A stretch of DNA of 64,000 nt, from positions 62,001-126,000 of the forward strand of contig JAITLR010000027.1 in NCBI GenBank assembly GCA_031277805.1, given 5' to 3'. A program made the translations under genes and the position numbers. The notes beneath the pieces are model-generated. The model saw only the letters and a list, made by a program, of their open reading frames with translations, ran no database searches and was not told the DNA's origin. The stretch comes from Comamonas sp. (lineage in GTDB: Bacteria; Pseudomonadota; Gammaproteobacteria; Burkholderiales; Burkholderiaceae_C). Of this stretch, positions 56,326-64,000 are shown one piece after another; positions within the stretch are counted from its first letter, which is position 1; every line of letters begins with the position of its first letter.

Positions 56326-57510
56326 TCAACCGCGTGTGATGCGCTGATACAGGCCGCCGGGCAGGCGGGCGACCTGGCCGTCGAGTTCCAGTTCCATCAG
56401 CTGTGCTTGCAGATGGGCGGCATCCCATCCTGTGCGTTCGGTCAAGCTGTCCAGCGTCAGCGGGTCATGGCCGAGTGCCTGCAGCAGAGGATGTTTTGCT
56501 TCTGTATTCATAGCTGCTTGCGCTTGATGGACTTGCGTTTCAGGTCGATTTATGCCTTGAAGTTCTTCCAGCACATCGGCCGCAGTCTCCACCAGCTTTG
56601 CGCCCTGGCGCAGCAGTGCATGGCAGCCCTTGGCCTGAAGTGCATGTATGGAGCCGGGGATGGCAAAGACTTCGCGGCCTTGTTCACTGGCCAGGCGCGC
56701 AGTGATGAGCGAGCCCGATTTCAGCGCTGCCTCCACGACCAGAGTGCCCTGGGTCAGGCCCGAAATGATGCGGTTGCGCTGCGGAAAATGCCCGGGCCGT
56801 GGCTCGGTGCCCAATGGATATTCGCTGACGAGCAGGCCGCGCTGCATGATCTGTGCCGCCAATGCGAGGTGCGCGCGCGGGTAGACCTGATCCAGGCCGG
56901 TGCCGACCACGGCAATGGTGAGTGCCGTGAGTGGGGCCGAGCCTTTTGCCGCCTTGAGTGCGCCCTCATGCGCCGCCGCATCAATGCCCAGAGCCAGACC
57001 GGAGACTATGCACAGTCCTTGCTCGGCCAGGGTCTGCGCTATTTCGCGCGCGTTGATCACGCCTTGCGCCGAAGGGTTGCGGCTGCCCACCATGGCCAAG
57101 GATTGCGGATAGGGAAACCAGGGCTGGCCGGACTGCTGCAGTGCAATAGGCCCCTGCACAAACAGCAGCAAGGGCGGGTCTTCGGTCTGCAGCAGGGCTT
57201 TGGGATACTCCGCATGGCCCAGCGGCACCATGGCGTGAAAGCAGCTCGCCGCAGGCTCTTTCAACCAGCGCTGCAGACGTTCCTGATGAGTCGGCCACTG
57301 TTCAGGCAGCCTGACCAGGGCTTGGGACTGGGCTTCGGTGACACATTCGCGCCAAGCAGCGGGAGGCAATTGCCAGATTTGTTCTGCGCCGCCTGCTTTG
57401 GCCAGCAAGCGCCGCGCCGCACTGCGTCCCAACCCTGGTGTGAGCAGCAGGCGCAGCCAGGCGGAAGTCTCCGCATCATGGTGAGAGTCCTGCGCAGAAG
57501 ATGTCACCAT
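56326..57510 (-). CDS. dprA: DNA-processing protein DprA
   Basis: DprA loads RecA on incoming single strands in natural transformation. The 394-aa protein has an N-terminal SAM-like part, a Rossmann core with MVGSRNPSAQG, SGLALGIDAAAHEGAL, and GLTQGTLVVEAALKSGSLITARLA, and a C-terminal winged helix (DPLTLDSLTERTGWD). Between core and winged helix, residues about 322-336 (RPETQVHQAQAAMN) are encoded by a copy of the short dispersed repeat. It is 26 bases downstream of the LysM gene and probably in one operon. Confidence 0.95.
   Translation of the reverse strand: MVTSSAQDSHHDAETSAWLRLLLTPGLGRSAARRLLAKAGGAEQIWQLPPAAWRECVTEAQSQALVRLPEQWPTHQERLQRWLKEPAASCFHAMVPLGHAEYPKALLQTEDPPLLLFVQGPIALQQSGQPWFPYPQSLAMVGSRNPSAQGVINAREIAQTLAEQGLCIVSGLALGIDAAAHEGALKAAKGSAPLTALTIAVVGTGLDQVYPRAHLALAAQIMQRGLLVSEYPLGTEPRPGHFPQRNRIISGLTQGTLVVEAALKSGSLITARLASEQGREVFAIPGSIHALQAKGCHALLRQGAKLVETAADVLEELQGINRPETQVHQAQAAMNTEAKHPLLQALGHDPLTLDSLTERTGWDAAHLQAQLMELELDGQVARLPGGLYQRITRG
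56505..56545. repeat. short dispersed repeat inside dprA
   Basis: CATAGCTGCTTGCGCTTGAT followed by GGACTTGCGTTTCAGG is a full-length family copy, here kept in frame in dprA. Confidence 0.6.
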
Positions 57511-57536
57511 GATGCGATTCCTTGGGGCGGCTGTGG

Positions 57537-58727
57537 CTAGCGCAACTCGGGTGCTTGCAGGCGATCGCCCACCTGCACACCACGCGCTGCCGTGGTGATG
57601 AGCACGTAGGAGATGCGATCGAAGGTCTTGAAGACCATGGCGTAGCCGTTGAACTCGTCAGGCAGTTGTACCGTATCGCGCTTGGGGCTGGTCTTGTCCA
57701 CGATGCTGGCCCCTTTGCTGATCAACTCCAGCACGGTACCGATTTCCATGCCGTCCTGCGCGCCCTTGTTGATGGCGATCACCTGGTTTTGCGCCGCATA
57801 GAGCACGGCGGCATCGCCATAGATGGAGACAACGGAAGCGTCGACCGGGTTGCGCGGCGCATGGGGCACATAGCTCAGATACTGCGGCGGGGGCGAAGGC
57901 AGCAGGCGGTCGCCAGCACGGATCTCGTTTTTGGATTTGACGATATCGATCGTGGCAGGTGATGCCTGTACTGGCTGGCTGTTGCTGCCCAGAACCTGTG
58001 TTTCCCCCTGGGCCACGGTGGCGCTGCCCAGGTATTTGGCTTCGTAGCCCAGGATTTCACCAGTGACAGGGTCTTTCAGTGGCATGGCATCGCGGAAGAG
58101 GCGATAGCTTGATGGCTTGCCGGATCCTGTCTCCAGCAGCGGGCCGCCAGAGCTGCGCACATAGGCGCGATCGCCATTGGCCATGAGAACGCGCTTGTCC
58201 GTGGTGGCGATGATGCGAGGTGCCTGGTTGAGCGTGTCGGCATTGACCACCAGAGGCTCGGCCAGGAAGGGTTCGATCAGGTGCGGAGGCAGTGTGGGCA
58301 GTGCAAGCTCGGAAAGCGAAGACTCGCGCGTATGGGGTGACAGACGGACCACGCCGGGCTCACCGCCCGGAGCGGTCGTTGACAGGCGGGCATAGCCATT
58401 GCTGCGTACCAGATACAGCACCTGGCCGGGGTAGATCAGATGCGGGTTGGCGATGCTGGACAGGTTCATGCCCCACAGCTCAGGCCAGCGCCAGGGCTGG
58501 CGCAGGTACATGCCCGAAATGCCCCACAGTGTGTCGCCTCGCTTGACGGTGTACTGCGCTGGTGCGCTGGGTGAAAGCTGGTTTTCAGGGATGCCCTGGT
58601 GGGCTACCTGCTGCGCGGTGGAGCGCTGGGTGGGGGTGATGGGGTAACTTTGCGCATAGACCGAGGTCAGAGCGGCGACCAGCGTGGCCCCGAGACTCCA
58701 GGCACGTGCTGTGGCAAATGCGGTCAT
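57537..58727 (-). CDS. LysM domain secreted protein
   Basis: The 396-aa protein has a signal peptide ending VYA before QSYPITP and a LysM domain (YTVKRGDTLWGISGMYLRQP, about residues 59-105) that binds peptidoglycan. A long C-terminal part of unknown fold follows. LysM proteins just upstream of dprA and divergent from def are a common betaproteobacterial arrangement. AAGGAA before 58727 sets the start; a 44-codon upstream extension lacks a ribosome site. Confidence 0.88.
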   Translation of the reverse strand: MTAFATARAWSLGATLVAALTSVYAQSYPITPTQRSTAQQVAHQGIPENQLSPSAPAQYTVKRGDTLWGISGMYLRQPWRWPELWGMNLSSIANPHLIYPGQVLYLVRSNGYARLSTTAPGGEPGVVRLSPHTRESSLSELALPTLPPHLIEPFLAEPLVVNADTLNQAPRIIATTDKRVLMANGDRAYVRSSGGPLLETGSGKPSSYRLFRDAMPLKDPVTGEILGYEAKYLGSATVAQGETQVLGSNSQPVQASPATIDIVKSKNEIRAGDRLLPSPPPQYLSYVPHAPRNPVDASVVSIYGDAAVLYAAQNQVIAINKGAQDGMEIGTVLELISKGASIVDKTSPKRDTVQLPDEFNGYAMVFKTFDRISYVLITTAARGVQVGDRLQAPELR

Positions 58728-58930
58728 GAAATTCCTTCTGGCGGGATTTGTTTGTTGCAGCGTCCCTCTCGTCGCTGCTCTGTGCCTGATCTTGGCATAA
58801 GCTGCCGTACAAGTCTTACAAATTGCGCAAATTCTCGATGCAAGGCCTTGATAGATCAACGTTTATTGGTGCCCGGCAAAGCGTTTGGCGGCAAAAGTGG
58901 GGACAATAACGACAGATTTATCGAGAAACC

Positions 58931-59443
58931 ATGGCCATTCTTCCCATTCTCTGCTACCCCGATCCCCGTCTTCACAAGGTTGCCCAACCCGTGGCACAGG
59001 TGGATGAGCGCATCCAGGCGCTGGTGAAAAACATGCTCGAGACCATGTATGACGCCCAGGGCATCGGTCTGGCCGCCACACAGGTCGATGTGCATGAGCG
59101 CGTGGTCGTGATCGACGTATCGGAAGAACGCAACGAGCCTCTGGTTCTCATCAACCCCGAGATCACCTGGGCCAGCGAGGAAAAGCAGTTCGGCGACGAA
59201 GGCTGCCTGTCCGTGCCCGGTATCTACGATGGTGTGGAGCGATCCACCTCGGTCAAGGTCAAGGCCCTGGACGAGAACGGCAACAGCCGCGAGATAGCCG
59301 GCGAAGGCCTGCTGGCCATCTGCATGCAGCACGAAATGGATCACCTGATGGGCAAGGTGTTCGTCGAATACCTGTCGCCTCTGAAGCGCAACCGCATCAA
59401 GACCAAGATGGTCAAGGCCCAGAAAGCCGCAGCCAAGGGCTGA
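58931..59443 (+). CDS. def: peptide deformylase
   Basis: This enzyme removes the formyl group from new N-termini. The 170-aa protein has all three family motifs: GIGLAATQ (44-51), EGCLSVP (90-96; C92 binds metal) and QHEMDH (133-138; H134, E135, H138). It is divergent from the LysM gene and followed by a lipoprotein gene and fmt. Confidence 0.97.
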   Translation: MAILPILCYPDPRLHKVAQPVAQVDERIQALVKNMLETMYDAQGIGLAATQVDVHERVVVIDVSEERNEPLVLINPEITWASEEKQFGDEGCLSVPGIYDGVERSTSVKVKALDENGNSREIAGEGLLAICMQHEMDHLMGKVFVEYLSPLKRNRIKTKMVKAQKAAAKG

Positions 59444-59461
59444 ACTCCTAGGGAGCACACC

Positions 59462-59956
59462 ATGCGTCGATTCCTGCCAGCAAGCATTGCCGCCAGCCTG
59501 ATGGCGCTGGTCTTGACAGGCTGCATGGTGCCTCAGTGGCAAAAGCCGGGCATGCCCCAGGCCGAAGTGGAAAAAGGCATGGGCAAGCCCACCGTGGTTG
59601 TGCCCCTGGCCGATGGCGGAACGCGCCTGATCTACAGCCAGCAGCCGGCCGGCCAGCAGGTCTATCACATGGACTTCGATGCCCGGCACAAGCTGACTCG
59701 TGTGGAACAGGTGCTGGATACCGCCCATTTCTTTGCGTTGAGAAACGGTGTGGACACCCGCGACGATGTCTACCGCATGTTTGGCCCGCCTGCGAAAGTC
59801 GAGGGGGTCTACAGCTTCAAAGGCGACATCTGGACCTACCGGTTTATGGACAATGGCAATCCTAGACGTGCCCATGTGCACATAGACCCGCAAGGCGTGG
59901 TGCAGAAAGTCATGTTCACCGATGAGAGCATGTATCTCAGAGAGCCGCATCGTTGA
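59462..59956 (+). CDS. SmpA/BamE-like lipoprotein
   Basis: The 164-aa protein has lipobox LTGC (C21). The mature part has two similar segments, GMPQAEVEKGMGKPT and NGVDTRDDVYRMFGPPAKVEG, both of the SmpA/OmlA turn type, so it may be a tandem BamE-like fold. It is not the canonical bamE by context. It sits between def and fmt with 18 bases to def, so it belongs to that operon. A terminator stands between it and fmt. Confidence 0.75.
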   Translation: MRRFLPASIAASLMALVLTGCMVPQWQKPGMPQAEVEKGMGKPTVVVPLADGGTRLIYSQQPAGQQVYHMDFDARHKLTRVEQVLDTAHFFALRNGVDTRDDVYRMFGPPAKVEGVYSFKGDIWTYRFMDNGNPRRAHVHIDPQGVVQKVMFTDESMYLREPHR

Positions 59957-59962
59957 ACACCT

Positions 59963-59989
59963 GGCAGCCGATGGCTGCCTTTTTATTTT
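59963..59989 (+). terminator. terminator-like hairpin touching fmt start
   Basis: GGCAGCC (59963-59969) and GGCTGCC (59973-59979) form a tight stem followed by TTTTTATTTT. The T-run ends one base before an in-frame GTG of fmt and ten before its ATG. Confidence 0.85.
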
Positions 59990-59998
59990 GTGAGTCCC

Positions 59999-60958
59999 AT
60001 GAAAGTCATTTTTGCTGGCACACCCGAATTTGCGCGCGTGGCCCTGGAGCGCCTGCTGGCCGCAGGCTTTGAAGTTCCGCTGGTGCTGACCCAGCCAGAC
60101 CGTCCCGCCGGACGTGGCATGAAGCTGCAGGCATCTCCGGTCAAGCAATGTGCGCAGGAACATGGCATTGCCGTGGCCCAGCCCATGAGCCTGCGCCTGG
60201 ATGGCAAATACCCCGAGGAAGCAGCCGCTGCCAAGGCGGCCATTGACGCTGCCCAGGCAGATGTGATGGTGGTGGCTGCTTACGGCCTGATCCTGCCGCA
60301 ATGGGTGCTGGACACTCCACGGCTGGGCTGCCTGAACATCCACGCCTCGCTGCTGCCGCGCTGGCGTGGCGCGGCGCCCATCCACCGTGCCATTGAGGCG
60401 GGAGACGCCGAGACCGGCGTCACCATCATGCAGATGGATGCAGGGCTGGACACTGGTGATATGTGCGTGATCGAGCGCCTGCCGATTGCCGCCGATGACA
60501 CCACGGCCAGCCTGCACGACAAGCTGGCCGTGCTGGGCGGCCGCCTGATTGTGGAGGCGCTGGAAATGGCTGCCTGCGGAGGCCTTAATCGCACGCGACA
60601 GCCCGCCGAAGGTGTGACCTATGCTCACAAAATCGAGAAGGCCGAGAGCAATATCAACTGGAGCGAAAGCGCCGAAGTCATCGCCCGCCGTCTGCGGGCC
60701 TTCAACCCTTTCCCCGGCGGCGCGACCCATCTGGGCGCCGAAGTCATCAAGGTCTGGGAGGCTGTGGCCGAGCAAGGCACCGGAGCGGCAGGAACTGTGC
60801 TGTCTGCCGATGCACAAGGCGTGCGTGTGGCTTGCGGCAGCGGCGTGCTGAACATGACGCTGCTGCAGCGTGCGGGTGGCAAGCGCCTGGCGGCAGGGGA
60901 TTTTCTGCGCGGTTTTGAGCTGCCTGTGGGGTCTGTGCTGGGTTCGGGCAAGGTATGA
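59999..60958 (+). CDS. fmt: methionyl-tRNA formyltransferase
   Basis: The enzyme formylates initiator tRNA, the reverse of what def later removes. The 319-aa protein begins [12 protein letters not shown]. It has the formyl-folate binding core with N, H and D residues in [20 protein letters not shown] and MDAGLDTGD, and a C-terminal OB-like domain. GTG at 59990 would add three residues. Neither start has a ribosome site because a terminator fills the leader, so either an inner promoter or read-through must serve it. Confidence 0.96.
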   Translation: MKVIFAGTPEFARVALERLLAAGFEVPLVLTQPDRPAGRGMKLQASPVKQCAQEHGIAVAQPMSLRLDGKYPEEAAAAKAAIDAAQADVMVVAAYGLILPQWVLDTPRLGCLNIHASLLPRWRGAAPIHRAIEAGDAETGVTIMQMDAGLDTGDMCVIERLPIAADDTTASLHDKLAVLGGRLIVEALEMAACGGLNRTRQPAEGVTYAHKIEKAESNINWSESAEVIARRLRAFNPFPGGATHLGAEVIKVWEAVAEQGTGAAGTVLSADAQGVRVACGSGVLNMTLLQRAGGKRLAAGDFLRGFELPVGSVLGSGKV

Positions 60959-61725
60959 CTGCAGTGGCTCTGACGCTGAGTCAGCGTGCAAGATCAATCA
61001 TTCGAGACCCCTTCTTCTGGATAGGCTCCAAGGAAATGGGGGGGACGGCGCTGGGTATTGCGGCATGGGGTCTGGTCACTGGCGTGGCCATGGTCAAGAG
61101 CGGCCTGTCCGTGCCGCTGGCGCTGCTCATGGGCTTCACCGCTTATGCCGGCAGTGCGCAACTGGCGGTTCTGCCGCTGATTGCGGTGGGCGCGCCGCTG
61201 TGGGTGGTGTGGTTCACGGCCATCTGCGTGAATCTGCGCTTTGTGATCCTGTCCAGCATGTGGCGCAGCTATTTCTCGCATCTGAGCCTGCGCCACCGTC
61301 TGGCCGTGGCTTATTTCAGCGGCGATGTGATCTTTGTGAACTTCATGCGCCGCTACCCCGAGGCCAAGCCGCAAGCGGAGCAGCTTCCCTATTTCTGGGG
61401 CGCGGCGTTGACCAACTGGCTGGCCTGGCAGATTCCGTCCACGCTGGGCATCTTCCTGGCCGATCAGATTCCTCTGTCCTGGGGCCTGGGCTTTGCGGGC
61501 GTGCTGGCGCTGGTGGGGGTGTTGCTGTCCATGCTCAATGATCGCGCGACCTGGGTCGCATCTGTCGTTGCTTGTTCGGCAGCCGTGGCGGCATTTGCCT
61601 TGCCGCTCAAACTCAACATCCTGGTGGCGATCGCTGCCGCCGTGGCGGCAGGCCTGACTGCCGAGCAGCTGCAAAAACAGGCCAAGCAATTGCCCAAGGT
61701 TGGCGATGAGGGAGAGTCGCGATGA
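60955..61725 (+). CDS. azlC: AzlC family branched-chain amino acid exporter, large subunit
   Basis: The 256-aa membrane protein has about seven helices and the family segment [24 protein letters not shown], with NLRFVILS after it. With AzlD it exports branched-chain amino acids or analogues (BrnFE type). It starts inside the fmt stop (ATGA) and ends inside the azlD start, so it is tightly coupled to both. Confidence 0.92.
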   Translation: MTAVALTLSQRARSIIRDPFFWIGSKEMGGTALGIAAWGLVTGVAMVKSGLSVPLALLMGFTAYAGSAQLAVLPLIAVGAPLWVVWFTAICVNLRFVILSSMWRSYFSHLSLRHRLAVAYFSGDVIFVNFMRRYPEAKPQAEQLPYFWGAALTNWLAWQIPSTLGIFLADQIPLSWGLGFAGVLALVGVLLSMLNDRATWVASVVACSAAVAAFALPLKLNILVAIAAAVAAGLTAEQLQKQAKQLPKVGDEGESR

Positions 61726-62054
61726 TGAGCAATCTGGAAATCATCATTGCCTGTGCCGGGCTGGCCGTGATCACCTTGATAACGCGTGCCTTTTTCATGA
61801 TTCCCGAGCGGGAAATACCGCTGCCCACCTGGCTCAAGCGCGGCCTCAAGTACGCGCCGCTGGCGGCGCTGGCGGCCGTGATTGCGCCCGAGATCGTGAT
61901 GAGCAACGGGCATCTGATTAGCACCTTGGCCGATGCCCGGTTGCCTGCATTGGCGGTTGCAGTGGTGTATTTTTTTTACAAGCGCAGCATTCTCGGTCTC
62001 ATCGCATTGGGCATGTTTGTCTACCTTCCATTGCATATCGGTCTGGGCTGGTAG
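61722..62054 (+). CDS. azlD: AzlD family small subunit
   Basis: The 110-aa protein has four helices, the TRAFFMIPEREIPLPTWLKRGLKYAPLAALAAV segment of the family and a late helix pair. It overlaps azlC by four bases. Two consecutive ATG codons give alternative starts one residue apart. Confidence 0.92.
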   Translation: MMSNLEIIIACAGLAVITLITRAFFMIPEREIPLPTWLKRGLKYAPLAALAAVIAPEIVMSNGHLISTLADARLPALAVAVVYFFYKRSILGLIALGMFVYLPLHIGLGW

Positions 62055-62072
62055 CCCCATCGCCAGTGATAG

Positions 62073-62098
62073 CAGGAGTCTTGTGCTCCTGTTTTCTT
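62073..62098 (+). terminator. azlD terminator
   Basis: CAGGAG (62073-62078) and CTCCTG (62086-62091) form the stem, followed by TTTTCTTG. Confidence 0.75.
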
Positions 62099-62275
62099 GT
62101 GGATCGAGTAAGAACACGCTGAAACCTAGTTACAGCATGCGGATGATGCTCCTGTTTTTGAGTCGAGTAAGCGAATCAAAGCACAGCTTGTTATGGGCTT
62201 GCGCCCTAAAATGGCCCAGATTTTTCGCTTTTCCAACCTTTGTACCGGCGACTTTTACGAGTCGCTTTTTGCTGC

Positions 62276-63469
62276 ATGAACATCATTCGCTTCTCCGATC
62301 TGTGCGCTCAGGGCAAGGCCCAGGGTCAACGTGTTTTCATCCGCGCCGACCTCAACGTCCCACTGAACGACGCCGGTGAAATCACCGAAGACACCCGCGT
62401 GCGTGCTTCGGTGCCTGCCGTCGAGATGGCATTGAAGGCCGGCGCGGCCGTGATGGTCACCAGCCACCTGGGCCGCCCCACGGAAGGCGAGTTCAAGCCT
62501 GCGGATTCTCTGGCTCCCGTGGCCAAGCGCCTGGGCGAACTGCTGGGCCGTGATGTGCCCCTGGTCGCCAACTGGGTGGATGGCGTGCAGGTCGCGCCCG
62601 GTCAGGTCGTGCTGCTGGAAAACTGCCGTGTGAACATGGGCGAGAAGAAGAACAAGCCCGAGCTGGCCCAGAAGCTGGCCAAGCTCTGCGACATCTTTGT
62701 GAACGATGCCTTCGGTACCGCCCACCGTGCCGAAGGCACGACTTACGGCATCGCCGAGTACGCCCCTATCGCCTGCGCCGGCCCGCTGCTGTCAGCCGAA
62801 ATCGACGCCTTGAACAAGGCGCTGGCCGCCCCTGCGCGTCCCCTGGCCGCCATCGTGGCTGGCTCCAAGGTGTCGACCAAGCTGACCATCCTCAAGAGTC
62901 TGGCCGACAAGGTGGACCAGTTGATCGTGGGCGGCGGCATTGCCAACACCTTCATGCTGGCTGCCGGCCTGAAGATCGGCAAGAGCCTGGCCGAACCCGA
63001 TCTGGTGGCCGACGCCAAGGCCGTGATCGACGCTATGGCCGCTCGTGGCGCCAACGTGCCCGTGCCCACCGATGTGGTCACCGCCAAGAACTTTGCCGCC
63101 GACGCCGTAGCCACCGTCAAGAAAGCCACCGAAGTGGAAGACGACGACATGATTCTGGACATCGGCCCGGAGACTGCGGCTGCGCTGGCCGAGCAGCTCA
63201 AAAAGGCCGGCACCATCGTCTGGAACGGCCCTGTGGGCGTATTCGAGTTCGATCAATTTGCCAACGGCACAAAGGTGATCGCCCAGGCGATTGCCGAATC
63301 GCCCGCTTTCAGCATTGCCGGCGGTGGCGACACTCTGGCCGCCATTGCCAAGTACGGCATCGAAGACAAGGTGGGCTATATCTCCACTGGTGGCGGCGCC
63401 TTCCTGGAAGTGCTGGAAGGCAAGAAGCTGCCCGCTTTCGAAATTCTGGAAAAGCGCGCCAACGGCTGA
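62276..63469 (+). CDS. pgk: phosphoglycerate kinase
   Basis: The glycolytic enzyme forms ATP from 1,3-bisphosphoglycerate. The 397-aa protein has the signature [12 protein letters not shown] near residue 20, SHLGRP, the hinge and nucleotide motifs GGGIANTF and the late [13 protein letters not shown]. The start at 62276 matches the family; a 12-codon upstream extension does not. It has its own terminator. Confidence 0.97.
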   Translation: MNIIRFSDLCAQGKAQGQRVFIRADLNVPLNDAGEITEDTRVRASVPAVEMALKAGAAVMVTSHLGRPTEGEFKPADSLAPVAKRLGELLGRDVPLVANWVDGVQVAPGQVVLLENCRVNMGEKKNKPELAQKLAKLCDIFVNDAFGTAHRAEGTTYGIAEYAPIACAGPLLSAEIDALNKALAAPARPLAAIVAGSKVSTKLTILKSLADKVDQLIVGGGIANTFMLAAGLKIGKSLAEPDLVADAKAVIDAMAARGANVPVPTDVVTAKNFAADAVATVKKATEVEDDDMILDIGPETAAALAEQLKKAGTIVWNGPVGVFEFDQFANGTKVIAQAIAESPAFSIAGGGDTLAAIAKYGIEDKVGYISTGGGAFLEVLEGKKLPAFEILEKRANG

Positions 63470-63472
63470 TTG

Positions 63473-63518
63473 ATATCAAATTCAGCGTTGCCTTTTGCGA
63501 GGCAAGCGCTTGAAGCTA
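63473..63518. repeat. short dispersed repeat copy
   Basis: Its minus strand reads CATAGCTTCAAGCGCTTGCC and later AACGCTGAAT, with a CCTTTTGCGAGG-type inner hairpin, directly before the pgk terminator. Confidence 0.5.
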
Positions 63519-63520
63519 TG

Positions 63521-63551
63521 AAAAAAAAGGATCGCATGGCGATCCTTTTTT
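63521..63551. terminator. pgk terminator
   Basis: GGATCGC (63529-63535) and GCGATCC (63539-63545) are flanked by a run of A and a run of six T. Confidence 0.92.
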
Positions 63552-63714
63552 CATGCAGGACAGTGCAAACAGCGCTTTTTCAGATTGGCGGCCTGGAAAT
63601 CATTGGCGAGAGAGCGGGAGTCGCTTAGCATGCGCAGTGCAGCGATAGACTCCCATGCGGTGTCTGGCTGTCTGTTCATTCCACTCCGGGCCGAGGCCCG
63701 CTCTTGTGCTGCCT

Positions 63715-64000
63715 ATGTCTGCTTCAACACCTCAGGATCTGTCGGCGCTGATCCAGGCGATGACTTCGTCCGTTGCCTCCGATAACGCGCAAAACTTGCT
63801 CACGGCCAGTCAGTGGGAGATGTTGGCGCCCTACCTGGTGCCGGTGAATCTGAATGGCAGCGAGGTATTGTTTGCCGAGGGCACGCTGGACCGCAATCTG
63901 TATATGGTCGAATCGGGCTCGCTCAGCGTCCATTACCAGGATTCCAAGGAGCGTATCCGGCTGGCATTGATTGGACCGGGCTCTCTGGTGGGGGAGGGTG
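63715..64000 (+). CDS. Crp/Fnr-type cyclic-nucleotide-binding protein (N-terminal part only)
   Basis: The gene is cut by the right window edge after 95 codons. A hydrophilic N-terminal segment is followed by the start of a cNMP-binding beta barrel: LFAEGTLDRNLYMVESGSLSVHY and IGPGSLVGEG, the latter being the start of the phosphate-binding cassette. Whether a DNA-binding domain follows cannot be seen. The ATG at 63715 is the first plausible start. Confidence 0.75.
   Translation, partial: MSASTPQDLSALIQAMTSSVASDNAQNLLTASQWEMLAPYLVPVNLNGSEVLFAEGTLDRNLYMVESGSLSVHYQDSKERIRLALIGPGSLVGEG

Noticed and set aside
58856-60997. A 713-codon open frame antisense to def, the lipoprotein gene and fmt
   Set aside because: It crosses three well-supported plus-strand genes and a terminator; histidine-rich, no domain.

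Overview
The window is a high-GC chromosomal segment of a betaproteobacterium, almost certainly Burkholderiales, family Comamonadaceae. Comamonas or a close relative fits best. The basis is gene content and order: type-2 argC; sucCD followed by a TerC gene; LysR plus Bug-type receptor; glnE divergent from yhdP; LysM protein-dprA divergent from def-fmt; a fused indolepyruvate oxidoreductase beside an Lrp regulator. Intergenic repeats of the kind scattered through Comamonadaceae genomes support this. The genus is an inference. I saw no rRNA, tRNA, CRISPR array, intact insertion sequence or prophage. About 53 protein genes are supported, two of them cut by the window ends.

Layout. 1-7.8 kb: start of an MFS permease, argC, sucCD, a 169-bp imperfect palindrome, a TerC protein, a RibD-like reductase, a DMT exporter and pyrF. 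7.8-12.5 kb: LysR regulator, Bug solute receptor, an FAD-dependent oxidoreductase and a PQQ-type sugar dehydrogenase. 12.5-18.7 kb: uvrA, an MFS transporter, ssb and a tandem-FHA protein. 18.8-23.5 kb: a surface-modification island with pilA behind a near-perfect sigma-54 promoter, a serine hydrolase, an O-antigen-ligase/pilin-glycosyltransferase-like protein (visibly AT-richer) and an LtaS/sulfatase-fold transferase. 23.6-32 kb: moaC, an M48 protease, small membrane proteins, a second TerC gene behind a clear yybP-ykoY (Mn2+) riboswitch, yaeQ, purB and a GST. 32-42.7 kb: glnE facing yhdP, the latter followed by overlapping genes for a nitrilase-fold amidase, a PAS histidine kinase and a FixJ-type regulator. 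42.8-50 kb: OmpA-like lipoprotein, mltA, a 49-aa membrane protein, a DUF4124 protein, Lrp and the fused indolepyruvate oxidoreductase. 50.4-64 kb: yajC-secD-secF, a DUF1631 protein, LysM-dprA, def-lipoprotein-fmt-azlCD, pgk and the start of a Crp-type protein.

Most of the segment is housekeeping. The accessory signal worth pursuing is the pilA island, which looks like a pilin or surface-glycan modification cassette, together with several repeat families. A 103-bp palindromic repeat occurs twice, inverted, 14 kb apart. A short element with core AGCTGC-AGCGCTTGATGG is scattered between genes and also appears inside coding sequence: in two signal peptides and in a DprA linker. The best-defined regulatory find is the Mn2+ riboswitch at about 28.1 kb.
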